From: Plectosphaerella cucumerina
Lineage: Eukaryota > Ascomycota > Sordariomycetes > Glomerellales > Plectosphaerellaceae
NCBI GenBank assembly: GCA_020746995.1
Contig: JAGPXD010000005.1
Span: forward strand, 992,001-1,056,000
Direction of reading: 5' to 3'
Length of the DNA: 64,000 bases
The notes beneath the pieces were generated by a model. That model had not been told where the DNA came from, made no database searches, and was given only the letters and a program-made list of their open reading frames with translations. Numbering within the stretch: the stretch's first letter is position 1; every line of letters begins with the position of its first letter. The translations under genes and the position numbers were made by a program. Shown one piece after another: positions 20,011 through 32,413 of this stretch.

Positions 20011-23000
20011 TCAGTTGAGCTCTCCCGTGACATAGCCAATCTGTCGTCTCCCGCTCGAGCTGCGACTAGCCAACTGTCCCGCGAGGCCTGTCTGGCTCTC
20101 CACCAGCCGTCTCTGCTCCGAGATGCGTCGCTGCACCCGCTGGTCTTGCTGCAAGTCAAAGCGCTCGAGCTCCTCGCGCTCCGAGATGCGCATGACACTG
20201 AGCGCCTTGGCATGGTCGACCCTCTCCGTCGCGAGCCGTTGCTCATACTCGAGCGCCATGTTGTGCCGCCTCTTCTCGACCTCCACCTCCTGTCGCGCCC
20301 GCGCCGCAGCTGCCTCAGTCAGCCGTTGGTTGTGTGCGAGATCGTCGGCCCGCTCCGCCTGCCGCCGCCGCAACTCCGCGGCAAATGCTTCCTCTTCGAA
20401 TCGTGTTCGGCGGACCAGCGTCGACTCGTCCTCCTGCTGCAGCCGCCGCCGCCGGGCGTCCTCGAGCTCGGCCTGATCGGAGTAGATCCGGGCCTGGACG
20501 TCGGCCAGTTCGCGCGTGCGCGCAAGAGACAGCTTGTGATCCTCGGCCTCCTTGGCAAGACGTTCGAGACGCGCCCGCCGCTCGCGCTCCTGCATCGCGA
20601 TGTCATCGGGGAAGCCCTTGGCGTCCTCGGGCTGCGGGCCGGTATTGGCGTAGTAGACATCCTCACAGCGGTTGGCGCGTAGGAGACGAAGGAGCTGGTC
20701 GTTCAGATCCGTCGGGGGAAGTGCCTTGACGACGTACATAGTGGGAGAGTAGGTGTAGGTCCCGTCCGTGTAAAGGTTGAACTTTTTGTTGATGTGCTTC
20801 CACATGCCGGCCTTCAGCAGAAGCCGGGTCATGGTGACGGGGTCGTGCGACTCGAGAGCGAGGTGGAGTGCTGACTTGCCTTCGATCTTGAGGGTAATGT
20901 CAGAGCCGGCTTCAATGAGAATGTCGATCAGCTTCTCCACCTGCTTCTCCTTGATAGCCGTGAGCTCTCCAGAGTCAGCAGCGCGGAGGCACACCTCGCC
21001 AAGGGCACTGCGCCCATCATGGATATGGCTGGGGAAATCCGGGTCATGGCCACCCTCGATGAGGACCTGCACGGCGAGAATGTTGAGCTCCCGGGCGGCG
21101 TTGTGAAGGGAGCCGTCATTCTTGGACGCACCGGCGGCGAGCAGGTTGGACATCATCGTGATGGCAAGATCGCCCCCAATATTGGTCGCCATCGCCAGGG
21201 GCGTGTTGCCTTTGGCGTCGGCAACATCTGCCTCGGCGCCCTCCAACAGCAGCAGCTTGACAATGTCGGGCCGACGCGCCTGGATCGCCAGCATCAGAGG
21301 CGTAACCCTCGAGATCTTCGTCACAAAGTTGACATTTGCCCCCCTCTTGACGAGGAGCTCGATAATGCCACTGCTGATCTTCTTCTGGGGCTGCAGCAAC
21401 GCCCAAGGGAGAAGAGTGATTGTCTCGTCCTGTTCGACCTCCTGCATGACGCGGCAGGCAGTGGCTTGGCTGTGGTAGAAACCAGCATCGAGGAGAGCCT
21501 CTACGAGCTTGGTCGACCGAGGGTACTGCGCAAGGGCCAGGAAAATAGCTGGTGGCGAATCCGGGACAGAATGAATCACGTCCAGTCGCGTCTCGCCGTC
21601 CGAATACTCCGTGAACAGAGATATCAGGCTCAGGGCCTGCTCTTCCGGGAGTTGCCGATCGAATACACGGCGGAACGCCCGCGAGAGTGATTCGGGGTTC
21701 GGCTTCTTCTCAAGAAGTCTCTTGATCAAGACCAGATTGCAGGCTGAGGTTGCCGACTCGAGAAGCCGGCCATCTTCGTAGTCGACGTCGACATCACTGT
21801 CGAAGAGCAAGTCGGTGAAGCGGCCGGCAAGGTCTCCGTCAGACACGGCCATGTCCAGGACGTTGGCCAAGATGCTGCTGAGACTCTGACCGCGCGCACC
21901 CTTGTCGACGTAGCATTGCAGCACCTGGAAACCGCTTTCGGTAAACCAGGTCTGAGCCCTGTCTTTGGTGAAGCACTGTTTGATGGCACCATCAAGATGC
22001 TTGGCCGAGATGTTTGCGAGAAGGAGCAGTCTGACCACGGGGAGCATCGATCTCTGAGTAGCCTCGATCAAGCTCTTGCTGCTTTTGAACGTCGGCGATG
22101 CACCGTACTTGACCAACGCCTCGATTGCCTTTTCATCAGGAACTTCCTCGTTGACAGCCTCGTTCAGGATAAGGTGGAGCTCGTCACAGACGGGCAGGCC
22201 GGCTTTGAAAATGAGGCCAAGAACCCACAGGCGCGAGCCGCTGAGCTTCCAGGCGGCCTGCAGCGCACGCTTGAGTGTCGTTTCGGTTGGCTTGGGTTGC
22301 TGGGGATGTCTTAGCAGCGTCCTTGCGTTCGGCTGAGCCATTGCACATACCTTTGGGTCGACCGGCCCCTCCGTCGCCAGGAGCATTTTCAAGCTTCCAC
22401 GGAAAACGCTCTGAGTCGCCGCCCAGACAGCCTCACCGTTGTTGTAGTTGGGATCCGCTCCAGCGCGAAGCAGGATTCGAACCAGATCTTCACCGTTTGC
22501 GCCGTATCTGACCGCTGAGACGAGCTGCGCGTTGATGGCTTCGCCCCCGACACCGCGAGCCAGAAGCGGCGTAAGAATCGCAGCCCGCTTCTGCAGGTCA
22601 CTGACTTCAGTGGCTGCCTGGAACCCCTGCTCCAGCGTCTTTTTGTTCGGAGGTTCGCGACCGCTGAGGAGCATACCGAGGACATCGGCCGCACCTGACC
22701 GACATGCCTCGACAATGACCGCTTCGCTGATGGTCGCGCCATGGCGGACCAGTAGCCTGCCCAGGACGAGGTCGCCTTCTCTGGCCGCTGCGTGAAGAGA
22801 CTCGGAGATGACGGGTCCTGCAGCCCCATTCTCGAGCAGGAGAGTGCACATCCGTACTCTCACGTCCTTATCCTTGCACCGCGTCGCCTCCCTGAACGCT
22901 GCACTTAGTATGGACGGAGAGTGCTTCTGTTGCAGAACGAGCGCCACAATGTCGGGCTTCTCTTGCTTTACCGATGCCACAAGTGCTTCTCCATGTGTAG

Positions 23001-25624
23001 TGTTGGTCCTTTTTGAAAGCGTGCGGAGCAACGAGATGTCGTCGGTATAAGTGTTGATGGCAAACGCGAGAGCGTTAGTGGCATTGGCGCTTGATGCACC
23101 TGCCTCGAGAAGTCGCTTGGAGAACTGCAGTCGGTCCATGGCGTCCGGGATTCTCAGCGCATGACTCAAGGCAGATTCGAGAGATTCGGGCGTCAGGTCG
23201 CTCGTGAAGAGGAGGTCGGTGAGCTGCTGATCGCAGGCGGCGATGGAATGGCAGAGTGCGGAGGCAGCATAGGCGTTGACATCGGCCCCGGAAGACAACA
23301 GTGCCTCGACAGTGGACAAGGTGCGCTCATTTTGGGGGGTTTCAATGAGCAAATCGATCTCCTTGAGAAGAATGTCGTTCAAGAGGGCCTTCTCGTGGGG
23401 TTGGGCCAGCATGCACTGGAGCTTGGCGGCCTTACTCCGCGAGGACGGGAGTTCAGACAGCTCATTCAGACCACGACTCATCGTGTCAGGCGTGGCTTTG
23501 CCATGCTTGAGGAGCAAGTCTAGCACCGGTGGCTCATGATTGCGGATTGCTGCGATGTGTCAGTCAATTGTGCTACAGGCGGCAGCGGGTCGACTCACCA
23601 AGGAGCAAAGGAAGGCTGTCCTGGAAGTTAACGTCGGCACGGCCCTGCTGCAGGAGGACAAGAACCAGGTGCACATCGGCAGTCGGGGCCCCGAGAATAT
23701 AAACCAGGGCATCAGAGACCCGCGAAATGTCCATGCCCTTCACGGAACTCAGGATGAGAGTGGACATCTCAAGCCTGACCACAGGATCGTCTGACATCAT
23801 GACGCTGGGTAGGATGTTTGCAGCAGAATTAGGGCTGACGCCTTTCCGGAGAAAGGCCCTGAGAAGTTGGATGTCCTTTTGCGCGATGGCAGCCATCAGG
23901 GCACCTTGGCTCTCGGAGACATTGGTTGTGTATTTCAGGAACAGAGCAATAAGGTGCATGTCTCGGTGCGGCGGCTTCGCGCTGATGGACTCTTGGAGGG
24001 ACTGCTGGACGACTTCGGCGGGGAGCTCACTGACCAGGAAGCTCGTAGCCATGTCGTATCTTACTTTGCCAGAAAGCGGCTTGACGAGAGAGTTGAAGAT
24101 GGCGACTTTGATACGCGTGTCGGGCTTGCTGGCGAGCATCGCTTGAATCATTGGAATGTCGCCTCTCTGAACGGCAATTCGCAAGGCCCGCCCATCTTGA
24201 TAGTCCACCGACGCCACGTCATGCCTCTCAAAGATCATCGATTTTGAGGGCTTGCGGGAAAGGGTGCGGGATTCAACAGCTCGGCCACCAGGAAACTGTG
24301 GTGTCAACAGCAGGTTAACTGATTGAATGTCGCCGGCTGTGGCGGCCTCGATGAGCACTTCGTGGAGGGGTTTGCCGCTGGCGCCTTTCCGCAGCAACGT
24401 CTCGAGGAGCATCCTCCTGTGGTGGATGGCGAGGTCTTTCGGGATCAACTCGACACACTCAGAGGCCTGCATAGAGCTGAGGTCGGAGTTGCCCGTGAGG
24501 AGCAGATGGGCGACATCGACACGGCCAGTCTGGATTGCCTTGCGAACGGCCATTGCGTCTCTGTACTCGATAGAAGCACCGTAGTGGACGAGCATCTGGA
24601 TCATCTCCAAGTGCTCCGATGTGGCGGCGTTGAGTAGGGCCTGTGCGGGCGCGTCGCCCTCGGCTCCAGCGCATAGCAACAATTCGGCAACGTCCATCTT
24701 GGCGTTTGGGTTGAATGAAGAGTTCTCCATTAGTTGAGCGAACGCCTCGCTGAGGCCCTGTCCAAGAGGTGGCTGACTGCCCGTGACAATGGCAAGAACG
24801 ATATCTTGCCTGCCGCGAGCAATGGCGACTTTGAGAGCTTGAGCTTGGTTGTATCCGCCGTTGGCCGTGGACCGACTCAGTTGCAGGACCGTGTCCAAGC
24901 AGCCAACCTGGGCGGCGGCGACCAGACACTCTGAGACCAAGGGCACGGATGGCGGGCTCGCGGCACGCAGGACAAGACCAACGACTTCGGCCTGTCCCCC
25001 GGCGGCGCAGGCCTGGCGAAAGGCCTCTTGGACATCGGCTGTGGACTCGGCGGCAGCTCCGTATCGTAGCAGAAGCTCAATGATAGCCAGGTCCTGCGAC
25101 CTTATGGCCATGGGAAGAGACGAGTCGAGTGCGAGAGCGTCAGCGCGTGGGAGAAGGACCTGAACCATTTCGACATGGCCATTACTCACGGCCTGCTGCA
25201 GGACCTTGCTTCTCTCACCGAAGTTCTCGAGGCTCCGGCGGCGCAGGAGGCCGGTTTTTGGCTTCTGAGGGAGGTTGAGGTCGCCGCCCGACGCTCGTAG
25301 CATGTCGATGAGGGCAGCGGCGATGCCGGGGCTTCCACGGCTGGCGACATGGGCGTTGAGGACGTTGAAGACAACGGCCGGGTCGTATGTCTTCTTCTTG
25401 GAGGAGAAGGCCTTGCGAAGATTGCCAGTGGACTCCGTGCGACCATGGGAGAGCAGCTTACGCTTCACCAATTCTTCGGCGCGAAAGTCGTCGTCCGGGG
25501 CTCGGTACTGCGATGGTTGTGATGGCTTCGTCAAGGGTGGCAGGGCCGGTGCGGGTGGGATGCCCCATTGCTCAGCGAAGGAGGCCAGGCGACGCTGGCG
25601 GTCAGGTTGGGACGGTACAGGCAT
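20011..25624 (-). CDS. Giant ankyrin-repeat protein with C-terminal coiled coil
   Basis: Two exons, 25624-23599 and 23549-20011, joined by a 49-bp intron (LLL-AIRNHEPPVLDLLL). The product is about 1854 residues. The body consists of many degenerate 33-residue ankyrin-like repeats (motifs such as MVQVLLPRADALALDSS, IVKLLLLEGAEADVADAKGNTPLAMA, SALHLALESHDPVTMTRLLL). The most canonical copies lie near the C-terminal third. The last 200 residues form a long charged coiled coil rich in Glu, Arg and Ala (around RRQAERADDLAH to SVMRISEREELERF). It is likely a cytoplasmic scaffold or interaction platform; no catalytic domain is seen. The first ATG is at 25624. About 32 further in-frame codons with protein-like composition precede it without a stop or ATG, so a missed upstream exon is possible. 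Confidence 0.88.
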
Positions 25625-27265
25625 CACGGGAGTGGGGGTGGTGCCGGTCGGAGGGTTGGGTCTTGGTGTCTGAGTTCGACGTCGTGTCCGGACGTTCCAG
25701 CTGGGACGAGGAGCGTAAGAGGGTTATGTGTCCGTCATTGGAGCTGGAGGAGGCAGCGAGTTGTGTCCAGCGATGGGTGTCGACTTGAAGCCGTATGTTC
25801 GATGTGAGCTGACGGGACTCGTGGTAGGATGCCTAGTAGTGATGCAAGAGATGGTGCGACGGGAGATTGGTATGTGCAACTGCGACGTGTTCGTCGACAA
25901 GAAGTTTCCGACTAGATCAAAAATTGGTATCGACAGGATGAAAAAAGATACGACGAGAGAAGAAAATGTCGAGAACGGGGAGGAAAGCGAGGGTGCTCGT
26001 ATCAATCCGAGATGAGAAGGAGCCCTCCTGCCGCAGCTTCCACACTCCCGAGCTCCGTGCAGGACTCGGGAGGCGAGCGAGGCTGTGGGGCAGAATCTCG
26101 ATGCGCCACAGCCACCCCTGCAGAAGTGCGTGGCCTTGTCACCTGACCCCTGTCAACGAGCCACACGCCACACCTTTCAAGCGGGGCAGCCCGGGATCCC
26201 GTCGTCGCCGCTGTCGTTCGAGCTGCTGCTGCTCTTCATTTCACTCGCCTCCTTCGACGGCTCATCACCAGAAACCAGGTCAGGCCTGCTTCGCGACGAC
26301 CGCGATCGCCGGCCAGATGCATGAACCCGTCACTCGCCCATCACGCGGGCCGCGCTGGGGGAAGAACCAATGATTCAACCTGCGCTAGAACAGGCTTTCT
26401 CTCACGCCTGGCTCGCACTGCAATCAAGGGGGCAGTGTCAACCTCGACGACAACATTTCCGACATCTATTGATTTTTGGGCGGTCTCAGGGAGCTTTGCG
26501 TCAGGCACAGCCCCTCCCCTCCGGCACGCTGCACGAGTAAGAACCCGCCCGCGCCCGCCAGGAGATCGCCTCGTGGTTTCTATTACCGGCTCGTTTCATT
26601 CAGGTCCTTGGCTTGGGTGCCCACCCCCAGGGAATGCTCGGGCCAATCGCCGCGCGGGGAAAAGAACGGAAGAACCTGTCGCTGACGCGGCACGATCGCA
26701 GTGCCCCCTTGGCGGGAAACGAGCTGGTGAAACAAAATCCGTGTGCCTTTTTTCTTTTTGACTTGACAGATGGCCCATTTTGTTATGAAGCCGGGCGCTG
26801 TGGCCAGACAGGCGGCGGGGGAGCTTGCGGTAGCGTCAATGGATTTCGTCCCGTATGCCGCTGAGCCTCCGCGCGTCGACGCCAACCATTGACCGCAGCA
26901 GGATCAATGGATCATATTGCGTTGAAGGTCTGACATTCCATCACTATCCGGTGGCTTGGAACCATGACTCTTGGAATTGCAATCCGCCAACCTCGATGGG
27001 CTCCGACATCGCAACAGCTGCGCTCCCCGTCACGTCAAGTGTCGTGATGGGACCGCTGACAAACCTGTCTCGGAATTGTGAAGCCTTGCCGCGGGCGCCC
27101 TAGGAAACTTCTCGGACCCAAGTCCCGGCCACCGCCGTCGTCACGGATGAGACCCCGCAGTCGCGCGGGGCAAGCGCCGATGGTGAGCTCAAGCTCCTCC
27201 CGTAGAGCTCGACCACCTCACCCAACATCGCGAACGCTTACTCCAGCTGCCCCGGAACTCCGCAC
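25625..27265. other. Divergent intergenic region
   Basis: 1.6 kb between the ankyrin gene and the quinone reductase gene, two divergent promoters. No gene is supported. The small ORFs here are without motifs. Confidence 0.55.
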
Positions 27266-28411
27266 ATGGCTGCACCAAGATTCGCCTCGACCACGGCTCT
27301 CATATCACGTCGTCTATCGCCTCGTCTCATCCTGAACCCAAAGCTTCATCCTGCTTCATCACACCGTAGCATCATCCCCCGAAGCTTCACCACATCCCCC
27401 AGAATGGCCTCCTCCAACCTCCCCTCCGCCATCCCGGCTGTCCAGATCTCCAAGACCGGCGGCCCCGAGGTCCTCACCTACACCGAGAACGCCCCTCTTC
27501 CCAAGCTCGCCGAGAACCAGGTCCTCGTGCGCAATGCCTTCGCCGGCGTGAACTTCATCGACACCTACTTCCGCACCGGCCTCTACGCCACGCCCCCCGA
27601 GAACTTCCCCCTGACCCTCGGCCGTGAGGCCTCAGGCACCGTCGCCGCCGTGCATCCCTCCGTCACCTCCCTCGCTGTCGGTGACAAGGTCGTCTACATG
27701 GGCGGCGTCGGCACATACGCCGCCTACTCCGCTGTCCCTGCCGCCCTCGTCCTCCGCGTCCCCGACGGCCTGGCCCTCGACACCGCCGCCGCCAGCTTGC
27801 TCCAGGGCCTGACCGCCTGGACCTTCGTTCGCGAGGCCGGCGTCGTCCAGCCCGGCGAGTGGGTCCTCGTCCACGCCGCGGCCGGCGGTGTCGGCGGCCT
27901 GCTTGTTCAGATGCTCTCGGCCCTCGGCGCAAAGGTCATCGCCACAGCCGGCAGCGATGAGAAGTGCGCCCTCGCAAGGGAGAAGGGCGCTGGCTGGACC
28001 GTCAACTCGCGCGGCGACGGCATCCTCGATCAGGTCAAGGAGATTACCGGTGGCCATGGCGTCGACGTCATCTTCGATGGTGTCGGCAAGGCGACCTTCG
28101 ACCTTGACATCCAGCTGGCCGCACGCAAGGGCCGCCTGGTTGTCTTCGGCAACGCCTCCGGCGCCGTTCCCCCCTTCGATATCCTTCGTCTTGGCCCCAA
28201 GAACCTCAAGATCATGCGGCCTGTCGTCAACAACTACGTCGCCGAGCGCCACGAGCTGGAGAAGTACTCCTCCGAGCTCTTCGAAATGCTCGTCACCGGC
28301 AAGGTCAAGATCGACGTCCACAAGACGTACCCCCTCAAGGACGCTGCGCAGGCCCACGTCGATCTCGAGGGCCGCAAGACCACGGGCAAGCTGATTATCA
28401 AGACTGAATGA
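27266..28411 (+). CDS. ZTA1: NADPH:quinone oxidoreductase, Zta1/zeta-crystallin type
   Basis: Intronless, 381 residues. A basic, Ser/Arg-rich N-terminal extension (about 46 residues, ending FTTSPRM) looks like a mitochondrial targeting sequence. The medium-chain reductase core starts at an internal Met (27404) and contains KTGGPEVL, LGREASGTV and the nucleotide-binding loop HAAAGGVGGLLVQ, then GHGVDVIFDGVG. It lacks the catalytic zinc ligands of alcohol dehydrogenases, as expected for quinone reductases. It reduces quinones one electron at a time using NADPH. Yeast Zta1 is linked to oxidative-stress tolerance. The two starts may yield mitochondrial and cytosolic forms. Confidence 0.92.
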   Translation: MAAPRFASTTALISRRLSPRLILNPKLHPASSHRSIIPRSFTTSPRMASSNLPSAIPAVQISKTGGPEVLTYTENAPLPKLAENQVLVRNAFAGVNFIDTYFRTGLYATPPENFPLTLGREASGTVAAVHPSVTSLAVGDKVVYMGGVGTYAAYSAVPAALVLRVPDGLALDTAAASLLQGLTAWTFVREAGVVQPGEWVLVHAAAGGVGGLLVQMLSALGAKVIATAGSDEKCALAREKGAGWTVNSRGDGILDQVKEITGGHGVDVIFDGVGKATFDLDIQLAARKGRLVVFGNASGAVPPFDILRLGPKNLKIMRPVVNNYVAERHELEKYSSELFEMLVTGKVKIDVHKTYPLKDAAQAHVDLEGRKTTGKLIIKTE

Positions 28412-28484
28412 CTCACGGCGAGGCTGTAAACAGACAAAATAGTCACACGGACGGATAGACAAATGTGACAAAATAATCTTGAAT

Positions 28485-28508
28485 GATACTGGTGCTAAGT
28501 ATCACCAG
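28485..28508. terminator. Overlapping inverted repeats between convergent genes
   Basis: GATACT...AGTATC and CTGGTG...CACCAG overlap within 24 bp, 74 bp after the quinone reductase stop codon and within the convergent 3' region shared with the epimerase gene. Either arm pair could form a 6-bp hairpin in RNA or DNA. A role in 3'-end formation is inferred only. Confidence 0.35.
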
Positions 28509-28703
28509 CCTGCATTTTCGCTGATTTCGCTCAAAATGCCCCCGGTGTCGCTAGATTAGTCTATAGGGCATGGCGATGCACCCGCCTGTGCGGGCGGCTC
28601 TATTGTAGTTGTTTGTTTGTGTATCCATCTCCAGCAACCCCCCTGCCCAGAATCAGAAAGCCATAACAGTCATCAGATCTTTTCCCATGCATCCGTCTCC
28701 CAT

Positions 28704-30008
28704 CTACTGCTTGAAGGGGGCGAGCAGCTCCGCGGGCGGGTCCTGGCGGTAACCCGTAGGGTTGTTGCTGACCCAGCGCCACAGGTCCTCGCAGGCCTTC
28801 TCCATGGCCTGCTCCGTCTTCCAGTTGAGCTCCTTGTTGGCCAGCGTGGGGTTGGCAGTGAGGTTCAGAACATCGCCCTGGCGACGGGGCTTAACCTCGT
28901 AGGGCAGGTCACGGCCGACAACCTTGCTGAAAGCGTGGATGATATCGTAGACTGTGCTGCCGCGGCCGGAGCCAAGATTCCAGGCCTTGACTCCGGGCTG
29001 CTGCTCGCGGAGGTAGTTGAGGGCGACGAGGTGGCCCTTGGCGAGGTCGACGACGTGGATGTAATCGCGGATCGCAGTGCCGTCCTTCGAGTCGTAGTCT
29101 GCGAGGGGAACAAATTAGTGCTCTGCTGCACAGATAGGACTTCATGCCACGACTTACCATCACCGAAGACCAGCAGCTTCTCGCGCTGCCCAGTGGCGAC
29201 CTGGCCGAGAAGGGGCAGCAGGTTGTAGGGGACACCCTGGGGGTCCTCGCCCATGATGCCCGAGGGGTGGGCGCCGCAAGGGTTGAAGTAGCGCAGCAGA
29301 GCGCCGTTGAAGCGCTCGGCAGGCTTGCCCTCCTTGGTCGCCTTGTTGCGCTCAGCGGCAACGTGATCCTTGATGATCTGCTCAACAAAGGCCTTGGTGT
29401 GGCCATAGGTGTTTGTGGGCCCGATCGGGCAGTGCTCTGGGATGGGAATCATGTTCTCGAAGCGGGTGGCGTCGCCGTAGACAGTGGCGGAGGAGGAGAA
29501 AACGATGTTGGGAACGTTGTTGTTGGCCATGGCGCGAAGCAGCGTCACGGTGCCGGCAACGTTGACCCGGTAGTACTCGAGGGGAATCTCGCCGGACTCG
29601 CCAACAGCCTGTGGTTCGGAAGAGGTTAGTCGGAGATGATGCGCGAGGGAATTGCGGTGTAGCTGACCTTCAGCGCCGCGAAGTGGATGACGCTGTCAAT
29701 CTCGGGGTGCTCCTTGAACACCTTGTCGAGGCCGGCCTCATCGGTGACATCGATTTCGTAAAAAGCAGGGCGCTTCTTGGTGATCAGCTCGATGCGATCC
29801 AGGACAACCTTGGACGAGTTGTAGAGGCTGTCGACGATGACGACGTTGTAGCCATGCTCGAGGAGGGCAACTGTGGTGAACGAGCCGATGTAGCCAGTGC
29901 CACTGCGGAGTTAAGGGTCAGCGCATGTCGTCAAGTCACCCGAATGGGCAATTGCATCATTCGGAAGGCCAGAACTCACCCGCAAACAAGAACGGTTCCG
30001 ACAGCCAT
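28704..30008 (-). CDS. GAL10: UDP-glucose/galactose 4-epimerase
   Basis: Four exons: 30008-29980, 29902-29668, 29608-29158, 29098-28704, giving 369 residues. The N-terminal Rossmann motif is GGTGYIGS, built across the first intron. The catalytic area has SSATVYGD and YGHTK (the Tyr-x3-Lys pair). DYIHVVDLAKGH and WNLGSGRGSTVYDII are typical of epimerases. The protein is a single-domain epimerase, without the mutarotase domain fused to it in budding yeast Gal10. It interconverts UDP-glucose and UDP-galactose in the cytosol for the Leloir pathway and cell-wall glycan supply. Length and motif order match the extended SDR family. Confidence 0.95.
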
Positions 30009-32413
30009 TGCGATCGTTGAAGAGCTGATCTGTGGTTGAGGGGTAATAGTGTTGTAAAGGTGATGGTGGGGTCGTCGCGACTTTGCGGGGTAGAGCCGAG
30101 CCTTTTGTAGGTGGTCAGTCTGTTGTTTCAGGAGAGGAAGGACCAGAAAATGTTCCCGGGGTGATTCACAGTTATGACCTCTTCGCGATGGAGGATTTCC
30201 AAGGGGAGGCTGTGTCGTCGCACGGGGGATACGAGCAATTTCGCGGTGGAAATGACACGGGCGGGCGGGATGGCGGGGTGTCAACCGCCCGCCCTTCGAC
30301 TTTTTGCCCACCCGCCCGTTCGCTCGACCACTGCCCAAGATGGCAAGGTCTGGCCGACCGGTGGCGGGGGTCCAACCATCCCACCATCCCGTCCCACGAG
30401 GTCGCAGCGACAGAGTGACGAATGGAGGGGGCCCACGGGCGCGACATCGGTGGCGCTCCAACCATCGGCCGTTCCTCCATTGGGGCCGCCCCAGCGCCCT
30501 CAAGGCGGGGGGGTTCAGGGCCCGAACCGGCCCGGCAGACGCTGGACTGGGCACCGGAGGCGGGCGGACTTGGTCGGCGGAGAGAGGGGAAAGAGCGGTC
30601 AATGGCGGAAAACTCTCGGGGTGCGCGGCGACGACTACGGGACACGTACGAGTGGTGATGGAGCGAAGCGTTATTTTTGGCTGTCGTTATGACATCCGTA
30701 AGGAAGAAACTATCCGAGTCAAGCGATTTCGAAGGGCAATTGAGGCCGCCCTGAAGACAAGAAAATGTCCCATTTCAAGCGGACTGCCGCTGTGTTTGTT
30801 CGACACCATTTTGCCACCGTCTGATTTGGGTTGGAAGGCAAGTTTTTATACCATGGTGCTGCAGAATCGACTCGGCTGAGGTTGGTCAATAAAACCTGAA
30901 GAGAATGTCTCGAATCATTGGTACTGTGAAAGTAAAGAATTGCATGGTAGATATTTGTGGTCGTGGTGATGTACGCCATGCTGAGCGTCACAAGGCTACA
31001 GATCGAATGGCAAAATAAAGGGGTTGGATGATCACATTCAAGCCAAGGGTAGGGTATAAGCCATACATACTATTCAGACAATCGACGATGGAAGGTTTGC
31101 TGGGAGAGCGCCACATGGAGTGTTTGTGAATTGCGCAGGATGTCAGCTCCACCGCAGTCAGCCAAGATTTGCCTCTCCTCAGGCATACAGAAAAGAAGAG
31201 GAATTCCAGGCGCCAGGCAGAAGGAGAAGGGAAGATCTTTATACTTCTGAGTCCATTGTTTGTTCTGCTGAATTGATTGACCGGCTCGTTGATGGCCAAC
31301 AAAATCCTCAGGCACTCTCACTGGGCCGAGTGCTGACGAATCAGGTCACGTGCCTCCGTGGCTGCCGTCGGCCTGGGTCAGGCGCGTCGGCGCCTACCCG
31401 TTTCCCGTTTGCGTGTGGCGGTTCGCGGCGCGGGAGTGGAGTGGGAAGGTGGAAGGTGGCTCCTTCCTTCCCGACCACCCCAGAATCGCAACCTCGAAGC
31501 TCCAGGTGCACGTCGCGAAAACAATCCCGGCAAAACCGCTTCACCACCAAACCAAACGTGCCTTCGACCCTCGCCTCACCGCACAAAGAAATCGCCTACT
31601 TTCGCAAACCCATCATAGCAACTGTACCTTCGAGCCTCTCTCCTCCGTACCCTTTACCCGGACATTTGCGCAACAATCGATTCTTCGCACCACTGAAAGA
31701 ACGCCCTCGGCTTTAGCGCGCATCAGACCGCGACTTCTTAGACACGCTCACCCTCTCAACCTCAACTCGCCTTTTCCTCCGGACGAGGATCCCCTCAACC
31801 ACCACCAACCTTTGTCACCAGCTCCTCCCTTTGTGGTTACCAGCCGTACCCTCTCACGAGAGCATCCTGTCTTCCGGCGCAACCCTTCCCAGCGAATGCG
31901 ACGGGCTCCCTGCCACGCTGCAGGGATCCCACCTCGACGCCGCCAGCCGTTGTTCGCGTCGCCCTCGCCGTCTTTGTAACTCCACAAAGGCCTCCCCAAA
32001 GACATCACCATCCGTCGCCTCAAAGGCCACCCCACTCCTACTCGACCGCAAAAGTAGCAAGAGCTTCTTCATGTCGACTACACTCTCAAAACGACCCTTT
32101 CCTCAAAGGTAAGCTCACTCACAAAGAAACGGAGGCACCCCCTCGGCTTCACTTCATGTTGCGCGCCCCTGCCCATTTTCATACCGTCGCCGACATTGAA
32201 TACCCGGCCCTCTCCCGCTCATCAGCGCTTACTCGAAACCGAATTTCATTTCCCTGTTGGAACATCTTCACGAGACGACAGCTTCAGCCGCCCTTGCCTC
32301 TTCTGCTCCTGCTCGCCTTCCAACATCTCTCATTCACCTCATCTCTGTCTCACTTGTGGCACGCGCTCTCTCTGACCATCAACCCCAGATCCGACCCCCT
32401 GCTCTGAGTCAAA
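30009..32413. other. Long divergent intergenic region
   Basis: 2.4 kb between the epimerase and SUN-domain genes. 30690-31100 is noticeably more AT-rich than its surroundings. 31300-32413 is pyrimidine-rich and probably the transcribed leader of the SUN gene. ORFs such as 31350-31979 have leader-like composition and no domain. Confidence 0.5.
32109..32388 (+). other. Possible 5'-UTR intron of the SUN-domain gene
   Basis: Donor GTAAGC at 32109, branch-like CTGACC and acceptor ACCCCAG ending 32388, 25 bp before the ATG. Inferred from splice signals only. Confidence 0.35.

Noticed and set aside
27632..28471. A 279-codon minus-strand ORF
   Set aside because: It is antisense to the quinone reductase, which has complete family motifs, and shows no motif of its own.
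31350..31979. A 209-codon ORF upstream of the SUN gene
   Set aside because: Its composition is that of a pyrimidine-rich leader and it overlaps other-frame ORFs without any domain.
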